Source: Bacteroidota bacterium (GTDB lineage: Bacteria; Bacteroidota; Bacteroidia; Flavobacteriales_D; Crocinitomicaceae). From it: a stretch of 64,000 nucleotides of DNA. A model generated the notes under the pieces. The model was not told where the DNA came from, did no database searches, and was given only the letters and a program-made list of their open reading frames with translations. The position numbers were made by a program, and so were the translations under genes. This document shows positions 26,821 through 35,783 of the stretch, one piece after another; positions within the stretch are counted from its first letter, which is position 1, and every line of letters starts with the position of its first letter. The stretch covers positions 1,240,001-1,304,000 of the forward strand of contig JASBTZ010000003.1 of assembly GCA_030148165.1 (NCBI GenBank), in the 5' to 3' direction.

Positions 26821-27483
26821 ATGAGAGCACAAGAGCTTATAACAGAGGAAATACCGCCACTTACTCATTTAGATACAGCCGAAAAGGCCTTGAACTGGAT
26901 GGAAGAATTTAAGGTGTCTCACCTACCCGTACTTAAGAACGGGAATTTTGTAGGTGTGATTTCCGAATCAGATATTCTTGATAAGCAAGAAATGGACAAA
27001 ACACTGGATGTGTTATTCCAGCATCTGCCACGTCCTTATGCACTGGGTAGCGACCATATATATCAGGTTCTCGCAAGAATTTCTGAATTCAAACTGAGTC
27101 TGATACCCATACTGGATGAGAATGAAACGTATTTGGGTTGTACTAGTGTACATCACTTACTAACCCTGATCGCGAACACCGGATCAATTAAGGAAACAGG
27201 TGGGATAATTGTCCTCGAAATGGCATTTTCAGACTATTCAATGGCTCAGATTGCACAGATTGTTGAAAGTAATGATGCTAAAATCCTAAGCTCTTATATC
27301 ATGAGTTCTCCAGACTCCACTAATGTCGAAGTGACATTGAAAATCAATCAAATAGAGCTGGATAGAATAATTCGTACCTTTGAAAGATATGATTACATCA
27401 TTAAGGCTTCGTATCAGAAAAGCAGCTATTCAGATGATATGCAGTTCAGGTATGATGCTTTGATGAATTATTTGAACATGTAA
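26821..27483 (+). CDS. CBS-pair domain protein
   Basis: A 220-residue cytoplasmic protein with two CBS motifs (about 1-60 VSHLPVLKNGNFVGVISESDI, about 75-125 KLSLIPILDENETYLGC) and a C-terminal ACT-like part (about 135-215, GGIIVLEMAFSDYSMAQIAQIVE). CBS pairs bind adenine nucleotides. It sits between pdxJ and nadK, the normal order in Flavobacteriia, and nadK starts two bases after its stop, so an NAD(P)-linked regulatory role is a reasonable guess but not shown. Confidence 0.8.
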   Translation: MRAQELITEEIPPLTHLDTAEKALNWMEEFKVSHLPVLKNGNFVGVISESDILDKQEMDKTLDVLFQHLPRPYALGSDHIYQVLARISEFKLSLIPILDENETYLGCTSVHHLLTLIANTGSIKETGGIIVLEMAFSDYSMAQIAQIVESNDAKILSSYIMSSPDSTNVEVTLKINQIELDRIIRTFERYDYIIKASYQKSSYSDDMQFRYDALMNYLNM

Positions 27484-27485
27484 GG

Positions 27486-28364
27486 ATGAATGTAGCTGTC
27501 TACGGCAGAAAAGTAAACAAACTGGATGTTGCTTATTACAACGAGTTTCTCGGAATCTTAAAAGATTTCGGATGGAACCCTGTTGTCGAATCGCGACTCA
27601 AAGAAATTTTAGTGAAGAAAGTAGGCTTACCAGAGACAACTGATGAATTTACTTCTCATAAAGATTTCAAATCCGGAATTGACCTTAGCTTCAGTATTGG
27701 TGGTGATGGAACATTTATACAAAATGTTAAGTTCATTCGAGATTCACAAGTGCCTGTCCTCGGAATCAACACAGGTCGATTAGGCTTTTTATCAAACATT
27801 TCGAAAGAAAGTCTCGAAGAAGCGATGGATATGGTCTATCAGAAAAAATTTGTGCTTCAGAAGAGATCTTTAATCCGCATTGAAACGGATGACAATCTGT
27901 TCGGAGATGATAATGTTGCCTTGAATGAGGTCACACTTCAGAAAAAGGATACTTCATCCATGATCACAGTACATGCGTATCTGGATGACAAATACCTGAA
28001 CTCGTATTGGGCAGATGGTTTGATCGTAGCTACACCTTCCGGTTCAACAGCGTATAGCTTAAGTTGTGGAGGACCAATCGTTACGCCTGGGTGTCAGGTA
28101 CACATACTTACACCAATTGCTCCACATAACCTCAATGTGCGTCCAATGGCTGTGCCCGATCACATGCCGATCAAATTGAGTATAGAAGGTCGTGAGCGAA
28201 AGTATCTGTGCAGTCTTGATGGTACGTCAAAGCCAATTAGCCAGAAACAGGAAGTTCGCGTTTACAAAGCAAATTATATGATCAACGTGATCAAGTTTGA
28301 GGAAAATAATTTCCTTGATACCATACGTAATAAAATGCATTGGGGAATCGATAGAAGAAATTGA
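27486..28364 (+). CDS. nadK: NAD kinase
   Basis: A 292-residue NAD kinase that phosphorylates NAD to NADP. The GGDGT motif (SIGGDGTFIQNVKF), the NTGRLGFLSNI segment, NEVTLQKKDTSSM and ATPSGSTAYSLSCGGPIV are all present. Length matches the family. It is coupled to the CBS gene. The conserved order in relatives continues with a DUF6089 gene; here a DUF6089 gene is found nearby but on the opposite strand (29566). Confidence 0.96.
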   Translation: MNVAVYGRKVNKLDVAYYNEFLGILKDFGWNPVVESRLKEILVKKVGLPETTDEFTSHKDFKSGIDLSFSIGGDGTFIQNVKFIRDSQVPVLGINTGRLGFLSNISKESLEEAMDMVYQKKFVLQKRSLIRIETDDNLFGDDNVALNEVTLQKKDTSSMITVHAYLDDKYLNSYWADGLIVATPSGSTAYSLSCGGPIVTPGCQVHILTPIAPHNLNVRPMAVPDHMPIKLSIEGRERKYLCSLDGTSKPISQKQEVRVYKANYMINVIKFEENNFLDTIRNKMHWGIDRRN

Positions 28365-28410
28365 TTTCTGGCAGAAAATTTGAATAACTTAATAAATCGA
28401 AAACAGAATT

Positions 28411-29535
28411 ATGAATAAATTAATCGTAGCATTTTTAGCACTAATTATTGCAGGAGGAGCTTTTGCGGGTGACGGAGGAAAGAAGAAAAAGAAATTGGAG
28501 AAAGGCATTTATGCCGAATTCAACACGAATAGAGGAAAAATCCTTGTTGTATTGGAGCACGAAAAAGCGCCAATGACGGTAGCGAATTTTGTTGGCCTTG
28601 CCGAAGGTAAGTTTAAGGTAGATTCGATCGAATACAATGAGCCTTTCTATGATGGAATCTTGTTTCATAGAGTTATTGCTGACTTTATGATTCAGGGTGG
28701 TGATCCACAGGGAAATGGTACAGGAGGACCAAAACATTCTTTCCAGGATGAGTTTCATCCCGACCTGAAACACAGTGGCCCTGGTATTTTATCCATGGCT
28801 AATTCAGGACCTAATACGAATGGAAGCCAGTTTTTTATTACCCATAAAGAAACACCTTGGTTGGATAACAAGCACTCCGTATTTGGACACGTGGTTGAAG
28901 GCCAGGATGTGGTGAATGCTATTCAGCAAGGTGACACCATGAAGACAGTTAAAATAATTCGCGTTGGTCGTCCAGCGAAAAAATGGAAGGCTACAGAAGT
29001 ATTTGCTGATGCTCAGGAAAAAATAAAAGCAGAGGAAAAAAGACGTAAAGAATATGTTGCCAAAGTTGAATCGATGAGCACAGAGGAATTCAATGCCTTT
29101 TTCCTGAAGGAAATACAGAAAGACTATCCGGAAGCGAAACAAACGGAATCTGGTCTGGTCTATGTGCTCGAAGATACCGGTAGTGATCCACACGCCAATC
29201 CGGGAGATGACCTGTCGGTACATTGCACAGGAACATTCCGTTACGATGATAAAAAGTTCTTCTCAACTTACGATGGTGATGAGCCAATGAAATTTAAATA
29301 TAAAGTTCAACGCATGGTTCCGGGTTTTGAAGAAGGTCTTGCAATGATGGGAGCTGGTGGAAAAGGTAAGTTCTTTCTACCTTATCATCTTGCATACGGA
29401 GCTCAGGGCAGACAGGGGGCAATCCCTTCATTCTCTGATCTGATATTTGAGATTGAGATCGTTGAACATTCACCGTCGAGTGGTGAGCACGAGGGTCATG
29501 ACCACGACGGACATGATCACAATCACAATCATTAA
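28411..29535 (+). CDS. Exported cyclophilin-FKBP fusion peptidyl-prolyl isomerase
   Basis: A 374-residue envelope foldase joining two unrelated isomerase folds. A signal peptide (to about 20) and a Lys-rich linker precede a cyclophilin domain (about 30-190, LFHRVIADFMIQGGDPQGNG, NGSQFFITHKETPWLDNKH). A charged helical linker leads to an FKBP domain (about 240-355, VPGFEEGLAMMGAGGKG, LPYHLAYGAQG, FEIEIVE). The C-terminus is His/Asp-rich (HEGHDHDGHDHNHNH), able to bind metal as in SlyD. It is followed by a bidirectional terminator. It should act on exported proteins in the periplasm. Confidence 0.9.
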   Translation: MNKLIVAFLALIIAGGAFAGDGGKKKKKLEKGIYAEFNTNRGKILVVLEHEKAPMTVANFVGLAEGKFKVDSIEYNEPFYDGILFHRVIADFMIQGGDPQGNGTGGPKHSFQDEFHPDLKHSGPGILSMANSGPNTNGSQFFITHKETPWLDNKHSVFGHVVEGQDVVNAIQQGDTMKTVKIIRVGRPAKKWKATEVFADAQEKIKAEEKRRKEYVAKVESMSTEEFNAFFLKEIQKDYPEAKQTESGLVYVLEDTGSDPHANPGDDLSVHCTGTFRYDDKKFFSTYDGDEPMKFKYKVQRMVPGFEEGLAMMGAGGKGKFFLPYHLAYGAQGRQGAIPSFSDLIFEIEIVEHSPSSGEHEGHDHDGHDHNHNH

Positions 29536-29542
29536 ATTAAAA

Positions 29543-29567
29543 AGCCGCTCGAAAGCGGCTTTTTTTT
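29543..29567. terminator. Bidirectional intrinsic terminator
   Basis: Stem AGCCGCT / AGCGGCT with CGAA loop, T-run after it on the plus strand and A-run before it, so it also ends transcription on the minus strand. It serves the isomerase gene and the convergent DUF6089 gene, whose stop lies at its edge. Confidence 0.92.
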
Positions 29568-30387
29568 ATCTCGTCATGCAAATATTTTTCTGTCCGAGTC
29601 GGAACATCAACATGGCCCCGGTAAAGACATACCAATCCTTGGTATTTGAATTACCTCTTTTTCCATATCGAGAACCGCTTAACGAGCGATTGCTCATCTC
29701 TGCTGCTAATGGTCCGTTTTCGGCTGCTAATAAAACCGGGTCCACATATCCACCCGCACCAACGTCATCAATATAATCTGTGAATGTCTTTCTTATTCCG
29801 AATTCAAAGTTCAATGAGGCACGTTTACCAAGAGATATTTTACATCCAATTCCAAGTGGAATAGCAATTTGAGTAAGACTATAATGCTTTTTGCTATTCA
29901 ATGATGTACCCTGTCCTTCTGTACCCAATGGTTGTAGTTCAACTTCTGCACCGTCATCAGATATTGCCGTTGGGTTCATTTGAAAGATTGCAAATTCAGC
30001 CATCAGATAGGCCGTACCTTTATATCGATCATGACCAAGTTCGAAAGGAAAGTAATTAAACTCCACACCTGTACCGAATTCATAGATTTCGTTCACAAAA
30101 CTCAAGTTTCTGTCAACAAACACAGGATCATTCGATTCAGAATCATATCCTTCAACTTTACCATAAGTCAAATTAGCTCTAAAACTAAGTCTTGGGTGAA
30201 CCGTATAGCGATAAACGAGTCCGCCTGCCAAATTCGTGTTGTTAAATGGGCGATATGGATTTAAATCTCCGTGATAATAAGAACCACCAATGAGAATCCC
30301 CAGTTCAGATCTGGATCGACCATTCGAATATTGCGTGAAAGCAGCACCCGTCGAGAGACAAACCAATATAATTATCCAATAGCGCAT
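29566..30387 (-). CDS. DUF6089 outer-membrane barrel protein
   Basis: A 273-residue protein with signal peptide (to about 19) and alternating amphipathic strands (ELGILIGGSYYHGDLNPYR, LAGGLVYRYTVHPRLSFRANLTYG, GIGCKISLGKRASLNFEFGIRKTFTDYIDDVGG-like) matching the DUF6089 family of Bacteroidota, thought to be outer-membrane beta-barrels. Relatives usually lie next to nadK and before undecaprenyl synthase and bamA; here it is flipped. A TATCTTTG -7 box lies on the minus strand 16 bases upstream of the ATG (30411-30404). Confidence 0.82.
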   Translation of the reverse strand: MRYWIIILVCLSTGAAFTQYSNGRSRSELGILIGGSYYHGDLNPYRPFNNTNLAGGLVYRYTVHPRLSFRANLTYGKVEGYDSESNDPVFVDRNLSFVNEIYEFGTGVEFNYFPFELGHDRYKGTAYLMAEFAIFQMNPTAISDDGAEVELQPLGTEGQGTSLNSKKHYSLTQIAIPLGIGCKISLGKRASLNFEFGIRKTFTDYIDDVGAGGYVDPVLLAAENGPLAAEMSNRSLSGSRYGKRGNSNTKDWYVFTGAMLMFRLGQKNICMTR

Positions 30388-30403
30388 CGCGAATAATAAA
30401 ACG

Positions 30404-30411
30404 CAAAGATA
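30404..30411 (-). promoter_or_regulatory. Candidate -7 box (TATCTTTG) for DUF6089 gene
   Basis: Minus-strand TATCTTTG, exact TAnnTTTG match, 16 bases before the start codon. No convincing TTG -33 element. Confidence 0.4.
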
Positions 30412-30501
30412 TTAAAGAAATTGTGATGATTTTTGATCATATTCGAGTCGACATTGATAACATAGTTTATTTCTTAACAATGAATAATTAAATATAACTT
30501 T

Positions 30502-30529
30502 TTGTTGTTTTATTAATTTCCTATTTTTG
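30502..30529 (+). promoter_or_regulatory. Bacteroidota promoter for lysA
   Basis: TTG at 30502-30504, a 17-base spacer, and TATTTTTG at 30522-30529 fit the TTG-N17-23-TAnnTTTG consensus. It ends 18 bases before the lysA ATG, a normal short leader. Confidence 0.6.
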
Positions 30530-30547
30530 CCAACTAATTTGATAAAT

Positions 30548-31759
30548 ATGACGAATTCTGAGCTGCTTGAAATTGCGAACGAGTATGGTACACCCACTTA
30601 TGTGTACGATGCCAGCATTACAATCGAACAGTACAATAAACTACACAATGCGTTCTCACCGCTTGACGTAAAGCTTCATTATGCTTTAAAGGCACTTAAC
30701 AATGTCAATATCCTTAGAATTCTCAAAAAGGAGGGTGCAGGACTCGATGCTGTATCGGTGCAGGAAATAATGCTTGGACTTCGTGCAGGCTTTGAGCCGC
30801 ATGACATCATGTATACACCAAACTGTGTTTCATTCGATGAAATACGGGAGGCTGTTGAGCTGGGAGTCTATATTAATATTGACAATCTCAACATGCTGGA
30901 AAAATTTGGAAATGAATATGGCAATAGTGTTCCTTGCTGTATTCGTATAAATCCTCATATCATGGCAGGTGGAAATTCTAATATTTCTGTTGGTCATATC
31001 GATTCAAAGTTTGGAATTTCTATACATCAATTAAGGCATATTGTTCGGCTTTCTGAACACTTCGATATGAACATCATTGGGTTGCACATGCATACAGGTT
31101 CTGATATCATTGACGCAGATGTTTTCTTACGTGGTGCATCTTTATTGTATGAAGCCGCACAGGAATTTCGAGATCTTAAATTTTTAGATTTTGGAAGTGG
31201 ATTCAAGGTAGGTTATAAAGAAGGGGATATTGTTACCGATATTGAGACAATTGGCAAAAAGATCGCTGAATCCTTTCAGGAGTTTTGTAAACGATACGGT
31301 AGAGATTTGGAATTGTGGTTCGAGCCGGGCAAGTATATCGTTAGCGAATGTGGTAAATTACTGGTTAAGACCAATGTCGTTAAGCAGACCACCTCTACTG
31401 TATTCGTCGGAGTGAATAGCGGCCAAAATCATCTACTTCGCCCGATGTTCTATAACGCTTATCATGAGATTGAAAATATTTCCAATCCGAATGGCGAAAA
31501 ACGCCTTTATTCAATTGTAGGTAATATCTGTGAAAGCGACACGTTCGGTTACGATCGTTTACTTGCCGAAGTCAGAGAGAATGATATTCTGGCTATTCAT
31601 AATGCAGGTGCCTATGGATTCACCATGAGTAATCAATATAATGCCCGTTTGCGCCCGGCTGAAGTTATGTGGTTCAACGGAAAAGCACATTTGATCAGAA
31701 AACGTGAAACGCTGGAAGACCTTTATCGAAATGAAGTTGAGATACCGGAACTCGTTTAA
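30548..31759 (+). CDS. lysA: Diaminopimelate decarboxylase
   Basis: A 403-residue PLP enzyme of the alanine racemase/LysA fold, which makes lysine from meso-diaminopimelate. Lys48 in YALKALNN is the PLP Schiff base; HMHTGSDI, LDFGSGFKVGYK, EPGKYIVSECG and CESDTF are the later active-site blocks. The family also includes related decarboxylases, but the sequence spacing fits LysA best. ATG 30548 is preferred over a TTG seven codons upstream, which overlaps the -7 box. Confidence 0.93.
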   Translation: MTNSELLEIANEYGTPTYVYDASITIEQYNKLHNAFSPLDVKLHYALKALNNVNILRILKKEGAGLDAVSVQEIMLGLRAGFEPHDIMYTPNCVSFDEIREAVELGVYINIDNLNMLEKFGNEYGNSVPCCIRINPHIMAGGNSNISVGHIDSKFGISIHQLRHIVRLSEHFDMNIIGLHMHTGSDIIDADVFLRGASLLYEAAQEFRDLKFLDFGSGFKVGYKEGDIVTDIETIGKKIAESFQEFCKRYGRDLELWFEPGKYIVSECGKLLVKTNVVKQTTSTVFVGVNSGQNHLLRPMFYNAYHEIENISNPNGEKRLYSIVGNICESDTFGYDRLLAEVRENDILAIHNAGAYGFTMSNQYNARLRPAEVMWFNGKAHLIRKRETLEDLYRNEVEIPELV

Positions 31760-31788
31760 ATTCATTAACTTTTTACAAAATTGATTAG

Positions 31789-32196
31789 ATGGCAAAAGTT
31801 ATTGGTGTAGGTGGTTTTTTTATAAAGTTCAAAGATCCTCAAGGAATGCGGGCCTGGTATAAAGACGTATTAGGAATAACTACCAACGATTATGGTGTAT
31901 TATTCGAATTTGACGGAAACTTGAAAGGATGTCTTCAACTTGGTACGTTTGAACATAACACAGAATATTTCGGAAGCCCGGAGCAACAATATATGTTGAA
32001 TTTCCGTGTGGACAACATGGAGGAGTTGAAAGCACATCTTGAGAATAACAATGTCAAAATTTTAAGCGATATAGATTCCTATGAATACGGTAAATTCATG
32101 CATATCTCAGATCCTGAAGGTAATCGGTTAGAATTGTGGGAACCCATCGATGACGGGCTAAATAATGAAGAAGGAACTACAACTTTACAACGCTAG
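31789..32196 (+). CDS. VOC/glyoxalase-fold protein
   Basis: A 135-residue VOC superfamily protein with two beta-alpha-beta-beta-beta modules: FFIKFKDPQGMRAWYKDVLG, then YGKFMHISDPEGNRLELWEP. The terminal EGNRLELWEP block is typical of glyoxalase/bleomycin-resistance-like proteins and includes the metal-binding Glu. Substrate unknown. It converges with the next gene and overlaps it by 20 bases at the 3' ends. Confidence 0.85.
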   Translation: MAKVIGVGGFFIKFKDPQGMRAWYKDVLGITTNDYGVLFEFDGNLKGCLQLGTFEHNTEYFGSPEQQYMLNFRVDNMEELKAHLENNNVKILSDIDSYEYGKFMHISDPEGNRLELWEPIDDGLNNEEGTTTLQR

Positions 32197-32563
32197 TCTT
32201 AGATAATCCACGAAAGAATCGATCCAGATTTTCATTGGATATTAAGTTATCAGATCCCAGGATCAATACATCCTTACATTTATTGCTGTTTAACCAAAGG
32301 TTAAAGCTGGAAACAGCAACCTGTAAGGTGCCATTTACATCTATCTTTCTTGTAGGGATATGCTTTGTTTCGAAATTCAACAAAATCTCGTACAAATCTC
32401 TGTCAATATCGTGATTAGCATTGATCAAAAGCAGACCATCAGCTTGATGATCCTCTAAGCGAAAATCATACTCCTCTACGGGAATTCTTTGATTCATTGC
32501 CCACTCAGTGATATAAGCTGAAAATTGCGAATCTGACTTTATGTAGATCTTGTTGATGTTCAT
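32177..32563 (-). CDS. Conserved-looking hypothetical cytoplasmic protein
   Basis: A 128-residue soluble protein with no signal peptide or TM helix. Alternating predicted strands and helices (NINKIYIKSD, ADGLLLINANHDI, CKDVLILGSDNLIS) suggest an alpha/beta fold; I recognise no family. A TATATTTG -7 box lies on the minus strand 24 bases upstream (32595-32588), so it is transcribed on its own. Its tail overlaps the VOC gene by 20 bases, tail to tail. Confidence 0.6.
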   Translation of the reverse strand: MNINKIYIKSDSQFSAYITEWAMNQRIPVEEYDFRLEDHQADGLLLINANHDIDRDLYEILLNFETKHIPTRKIDVNGTLQVAVSSFNLWLNSNKCKDVLILGSDNLISNENLDRFFRGLSKTSVVKL

Positions 32564-32587
32564 TCTAGTGTTTTACTATGCAGCGTG

Positions 32588-32595
32588 CAAATATA
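32588..32595 (-). promoter_or_regulatory. Candidate -7 box (TATATTTG)
   Basis: Minus-strand TATATTTG with a TTG 23 bases further upstream fits the upper end of the TTG-N17-23-TAnnTTTG spacing. It serves the hypothetical gene at 32563. Confidence 0.5.
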
Positions 32596-32632
32596 TACAA
32601 CTATGTCAAATCGCGTACCAAAATTTTACAAA

Positions 32633-32977
32633 TCACGATAATTCTTCTATTCGCTCAGCTGGACGCGCAATAATCGCACGATTTTTATATATAACAATAG
32701 GACGTTCAATTAGTTTCGGAAATTTTATCATGGCAGCTACCCATTCATCTTCAGAAAGTTCCTTGCCTTTATAGTTTTCTTTGAAATCGGATTCATTCTT
32801 TCGAAGCAAATCTTCTGCACTAATTCCCAGCTTTTTAATGACATCCTTTAATTCTTTCTTCGAAGGTAAGTCCTTCAGATATTCAATTACTTCCGCTTCG
32901 TTTCCATGTTCCTCAATATATTTTAAAGCCAATCGGCTTTTCGAACATCTTGGATTGTGATAGACAGTATATTTCAT
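32633..32977 (-). CDS. arsC: ArsC/Spx-family arsenate reductase-like protein
   Basis: A 114-residue thioredoxin-fold protein with HNPRCSKSR (Cys11, catalytic position), the LIERPIV block and the IIARP arginine motif of glutaredoxin-dependent arsenate reductases. No other ars gene is adjacent, and family members without an ars operon often have unknown roles, so the arsenate activity is not certain. It starts five bases after prfB and is likely co-transcribed. Confidence 0.82.
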   Translation of the reverse strand: MKYTVYHNPRCSKSRLALKYIEEHGNEAEVIEYLKDLPSKKELKDVIKKLGISAEDLLRKNESDFKENYKGKELSEDEWVAAMIKFPKLIERPIVIYKNRAIIARPAERIEELS

Positions 32978-32982
32978 ATTAA

Positions 32983-34068
32983 TTAACTTCCATAGGTCAT
33001 GAGATACGCCTTTAAGAACTCATCAATATCTCCGTTCATAACAGCATCTACATTTCCCGTTTCATAATTTGTTCTTACATCCTTTACAAGTTTGTATGGA
33101 TGCATAACGTAGTTTCTAATCTGTGATCCCCATTCAATCTTCTTCTTATCCGCTTCGATCTCTGCACGCTTTTCCATTCGTTCTCTATACTCTAGTTCGT
33201 ATAGTTGAGATCTCAATAATTGCATTGCTTTCTCTTTGTTCCCTAGTTGAGAGCGAGATTCCGAATTTTCGATTACAATACCGGATGGTTCATGACGTAA
33301 GCGTACTGCCGTTTCGACCTTGTTGACATTTTGACCACCTTTACCGCCTGAACGAAAGGTCTCCCAGGTAATATCAGCAGGGTTAATATTGATTTGAATG
33401 GTGTCATCGACCAAAGGATAAACATAAACCGATGCAAAAGAAGTATGTCTTTTAGCATTGGAATCAAATGGGGAAATACGAACCAATCGATGTACGCCAT
33501 TTTCGCCCTTCAGATAACCAAAAGCAAAATCCCCACTGATCTCAAGTGTTACGGATTTAATCCCTGCGACATCTCCTTCCTGATAATTCAGCTCTTTTAG
33601 ATTATAATTGTTCTTTTGAGCCCACATGGAATACATCCGCATTAACATAGATGCCCAATCGCAACTTTCCGTTCCTCCCGCTCCAGCCGTAATCTGCAGA
33701 ACCGCATCCAGGACATCTTCCTCTCCTGATAGCATGTTCTTCAATTCCAGCTCTTCCACACGATCTAATAATGATTGGTATTGGGAATCCAATTCCTCTT
33801 CTGAACCTTCACCTTCTTTAATAAAATCGAATAACACCTCCAGATCTTCGTAGGATGAATTTATATCGTCATAAGAACCGATCCAGAACTTGAGCGTTCT
33901 GATTTTTTTCATCTTTGCCTCAGCTGTTTTTGGATCATTCCAAAACTCCGGATCCTGAGTTTTTAACTCCTCTTCTCCCAGTTCAAGCTTTTTCTCATTG
34001 ATTTTCAGGTAATCGGCAATAGCGTCAATACGCTTCCTAATTTCTTTGAGTTGGTCCTGATTAATCAT
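32983..34068 (-). CDS. prfB: Peptide chain release factor 2, no programmed frameshift
   Basis: A 361-residue RF2 that terminates at UAA/UGA. The SPF anticodon-like tripeptide ([12 protein letters not shown]) and GGQ ([14 protein letters not shown]) are present. At the position where most bacteria carry the CUUUGA autoregulatory frameshift, the gene reads TAC CTG AAA ATC in a continuous frame, so the frameshift control is absent. ATG 34068 is chosen; a TTG three codons upstream is less likely. TAATTTTG ends six bases upstream on the minus strand. Confidence 0.95.
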   Translation of the reverse strand: MINQDQLKEIRKRIDAIADYLKINEKKLELGEEELKTQDPEFWNDPKTAEAKMKKIRTLKFWIGSYDDINSSYEDLEVLFDFIKEGEGSEEELDSQYQSLLDRVEELELKNMLSGEEDVLDAVLQITAGAGGTESCDWASMLMRMYSMWAQKNNYNLKELNYQEGDVAGIKSVTLEISGDFAFGYLKGENGVHRLVRISPFDSNAKRHTSFASVYVYPLVDDTIQININPADITWETFRSGGKGGQNVNKVETAVRLRHEPSGIVIENSESRSQLGNKEKAMQLLRSQLYELEYRERMEKRAEIEADKKKIEWGSQIRNYVMHPYKLVKDVRTNYETGNVDAVMNGDIDEFLKAYLMTYGS

Positions 34069-34074
34069 AGCTAA

Positions 34075-34082
34075 CAAAATTA
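34075..34082 (-). promoter_or_regulatory. Candidate -7 box (TAATTTTG) abutting prfB start
   Basis: Minus-strand TAATTTTG, exact TAnnTTTG match, six bases before the prfB ATG. A further case of a -7 box that would give a leaderless transcript. Confidence 0.4.
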
Positions 34083-34148
34083 ACTAAAAGAGTCGTGATT
34101 TGTTTAGAACTTACTACATTGTTCATGTATTTCACATTATAAAAATTT

Positions 34149-34156
34149 TACATTTG
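34149..34156 (+). promoter_or_regulatory. Candidate -7 box (TACATTTG) for gcvH
   Basis: TACATTTG, exact TAnnTTTG match, 19 bases before the gcvH ATG. The nearest upstream TTG (34119-34121) is 27 bases away, slightly too far for the usual -33. Confidence 0.45.
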
Positions 34157-34175
34157 TGTACTAAATCGAATAAAC

Positions 34176-34553
34176 ATGAATATTCCAGAAAATCTTAAAT
34201 ACACAACAGATCACGAATGGGTTTCGGTTGAAGGTGATATCGCAACTATTGGTATTACCGATTTCGCACAAAGCGAATTAGGAGATATCGTATATATCGA
34301 GATTGAAACGGAAGGTGAAACACTCGATCAGGAAGAAGTATTTGGTTCTGTTGAAGCCGTGAAAACGGTGTCCGATCTATTCATGCCAATATCAGGAGAA
34401 GTTGTTGAATTCAATGAAAACCTGGAGAGCAATCCAGAGTCTGTGAATTCAGATCCCTATGGTGATGGCTGGATGATCAAAGTAAAAATTTCCGACAGTT
34501 CAGAGCTTGACGCACTTATGGATGCTGATGCTTACAAAGCACACGTCGCTTAA
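34176..34553 (+). CDS. gcvH: Glycine cleavage system H protein
   Basis: A 125-residue lipoyl carrier of the glycine cleavage system, shuttling the aminomethyl group between P, T and L proteins. The lipoylation site is Lys63 in [11 protein letters not shown]; the N-terminal YTTDHEWV motif is intact. The other gcv genes are not in the window. A VanZ-like gene starts 11 bases after the stop. Confidence 0.96.
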   Translation: MNIPENLKYTTDHEWVSVEGDIATIGITDFAQSELGDIVYIEIETEGETLDQEEVFGSVEAVKTVSDLFMPISGEVVEFNENLESNPESVNSDPYGDGWMIKVKISDSSELDALMDADAYKAHVA

Positions 34554-34564
34554 AGAAAAATATT

Positions 34565-34936
34565 TTGAGTTTTCGCTTAATCATTCCCGGTCTACTTTGG
34601 TTGGGGTTTATGATTTTATTATTTATTACGCCAACCCAATACCCCGAAACAATCTATTTTGGTAAAATTCCTGCGCGGGCATTTGTGCACGCTATGCTTT
34701 TTTCAGTTTTCGTATTAGTTTGGATGATTGCCGTTAAAAAACAACGATCAGGACAAAAAATAGATCGTTACAGTATACCTATTGTTTTAACCGCTGCAGC
34801 CTTCATTATGATCTTAGCTGAAGTTCTGGGTGTAATGGTTGGCAATGGATTCAGAATGATAAATATAATGTTCGATGCATTTGGTGCAATTTTTGGATTA
34901 GGTGTATTTGCTTTATTGTATCGAACCAAATGGTGA
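34565..34936 (+). CDS. VanZ-like membrane protein
   Basis: A 123-residue inner-membrane protein with four TM helices (about 5-22, 37-55, 71-91, 101-119) and the FGKIPARAFVHAMLF and AEVLGVMVGNGF blocks typical for VanZ-like proteins. Function of the family is unclear; VanZ itself gives low teicoplanin resistance. The frame starts with TTG at 34565; no ATG precedes the first helix, and the next Met lies inside it, so TTG is the likely start. It lies directly behind gcvH, an order also seen in relatives. Confidence 0.75.
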   Translation: MSFRLIIPGLLWLGFMILLFITPTQYPETIYFGKIPARAFVHAMLFSVFVLVWMIAVKKQRSGQKIDRYSIPIVLTAAAFIMILAEVLGVMVGNGFRMINIMFDAFGAIFGLGVFALLYRTKW

Positions 34937-34997
34937 TTTATCTGTACCGAGGTTTAGAACAATAATTCATATATTTACATACTAATTTGATTGAAAA

Positions 34998-35663
34998 ATG
35001 GAATTAAAGAAAAGTGCAGAAGCAAATACCGAATCATTAAGGGTTCCCTTGATATTAATCGGTTTCTTGTTTGTTGGTGGATTAGTATTGGCATCCTTCA
35101 CTTATAAAGTTCCTGAACTTGGGGACGATGATACGGGTGTTGGGCCAAAAGTTGCAGATGTTGAATTTCAGCAGGAAGAGCAGCAGGATCAGCCGGAACC
35201 ACCACCGCAGGAAACCCAGGTAGATGTTCCACCGCCGCCACAGGAGGATATCATCGAAGAAGAAGATACAGAGGAGGAGCCACCACCTGTGGTAGATGTT
35301 CCGCCACCAGTTAATATTGGCCCGGTTGAACAACCAAGAGTAGAAAGAGAAATCATTGAATTCCCAGATGTTGAGGCTGCTTTCCCTGGAGGTGCAGCGG
35401 CGATGCAGAAATGGATTAATGATAACATTCAATATCCACAAACTTCCATTGAAATGGGAGAACAAGGTCGTGTTTATCTGAAATTTGTTGTGGAACCGGA
35501 TGGTTCTATCACAAATGTAGAGATCGAACGTGGAGTAAGTAAAGATTTAGACAGAGAGGCAAAACGTGTCGTGCGCAAAATGCCTAAATGGGTAGCTGGA
35601 GAAGCATCAGGTAAAAAAGTGGCAACTCGTTGTCGACTACCGATCATTTTCCAATTAGAATGA
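34998..35663 (+). CDS. TonB-family energy transducer, copy 1
   Basis: A 221-residue protein: one TM helix (about 16-33, VPLILIGFLFVGGLVLASF), an acidic Pro-rich linker (about 60-115, PPPQ, EEEPPP) spanning the periplasm, and a TonB C-terminal domain (about 125-221) with FPGGAAAMQKWINDNIQYP and VYLKFVVEPDGSITNVEIERG. It transmits proton-motive force to outer-membrane transporters; no exbB/exbD is adjacent. The C-terminal domain is about 80% identical by eye to the next gene. A terminator follows. Confidence 0.9.
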   Translation: MELKKSAEANTESLRVPLILIGFLFVGGLVLASFTYKVPELGDDDTGVGPKVADVEFQQEEQQDQPEPPPQETQVDVPPPPQEDIIEEEDTEEEPPPVVDVPPPVNIGPVEQPRVEREIIEFPDVEAAFPGGAAAMQKWINDNIQYPQTSIEMGEQGRVYLKFVVEPDGSITNVEIERGVSKDLDREAKRVVRKMPKWVAGEASGKKVATRCRLPIIFQLE

Positions 35664-35683
35664 TCCCTACGAACTTAATTAAA

Positions 35684-35715
35684 AACCGCTAATCACACCG
35701 ATAGCGGTTTTTTTT
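35684..35715 (+). terminator. Intrinsic terminator between tonB copies
   Basis: Stem AACCGCT (35684-35690) / AGCGGTT (35703-35709) followed by a run of T. It insulates the two tonB-like genes, so copy 2 needs its own promoter. Confidence 0.9.
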
Positions 35716-35783
35716 GTTTCCAATTGAACCTAATGGAATGTTTTTTGTACTGATCACTGTATAATAACTAATACTTAGGCATC

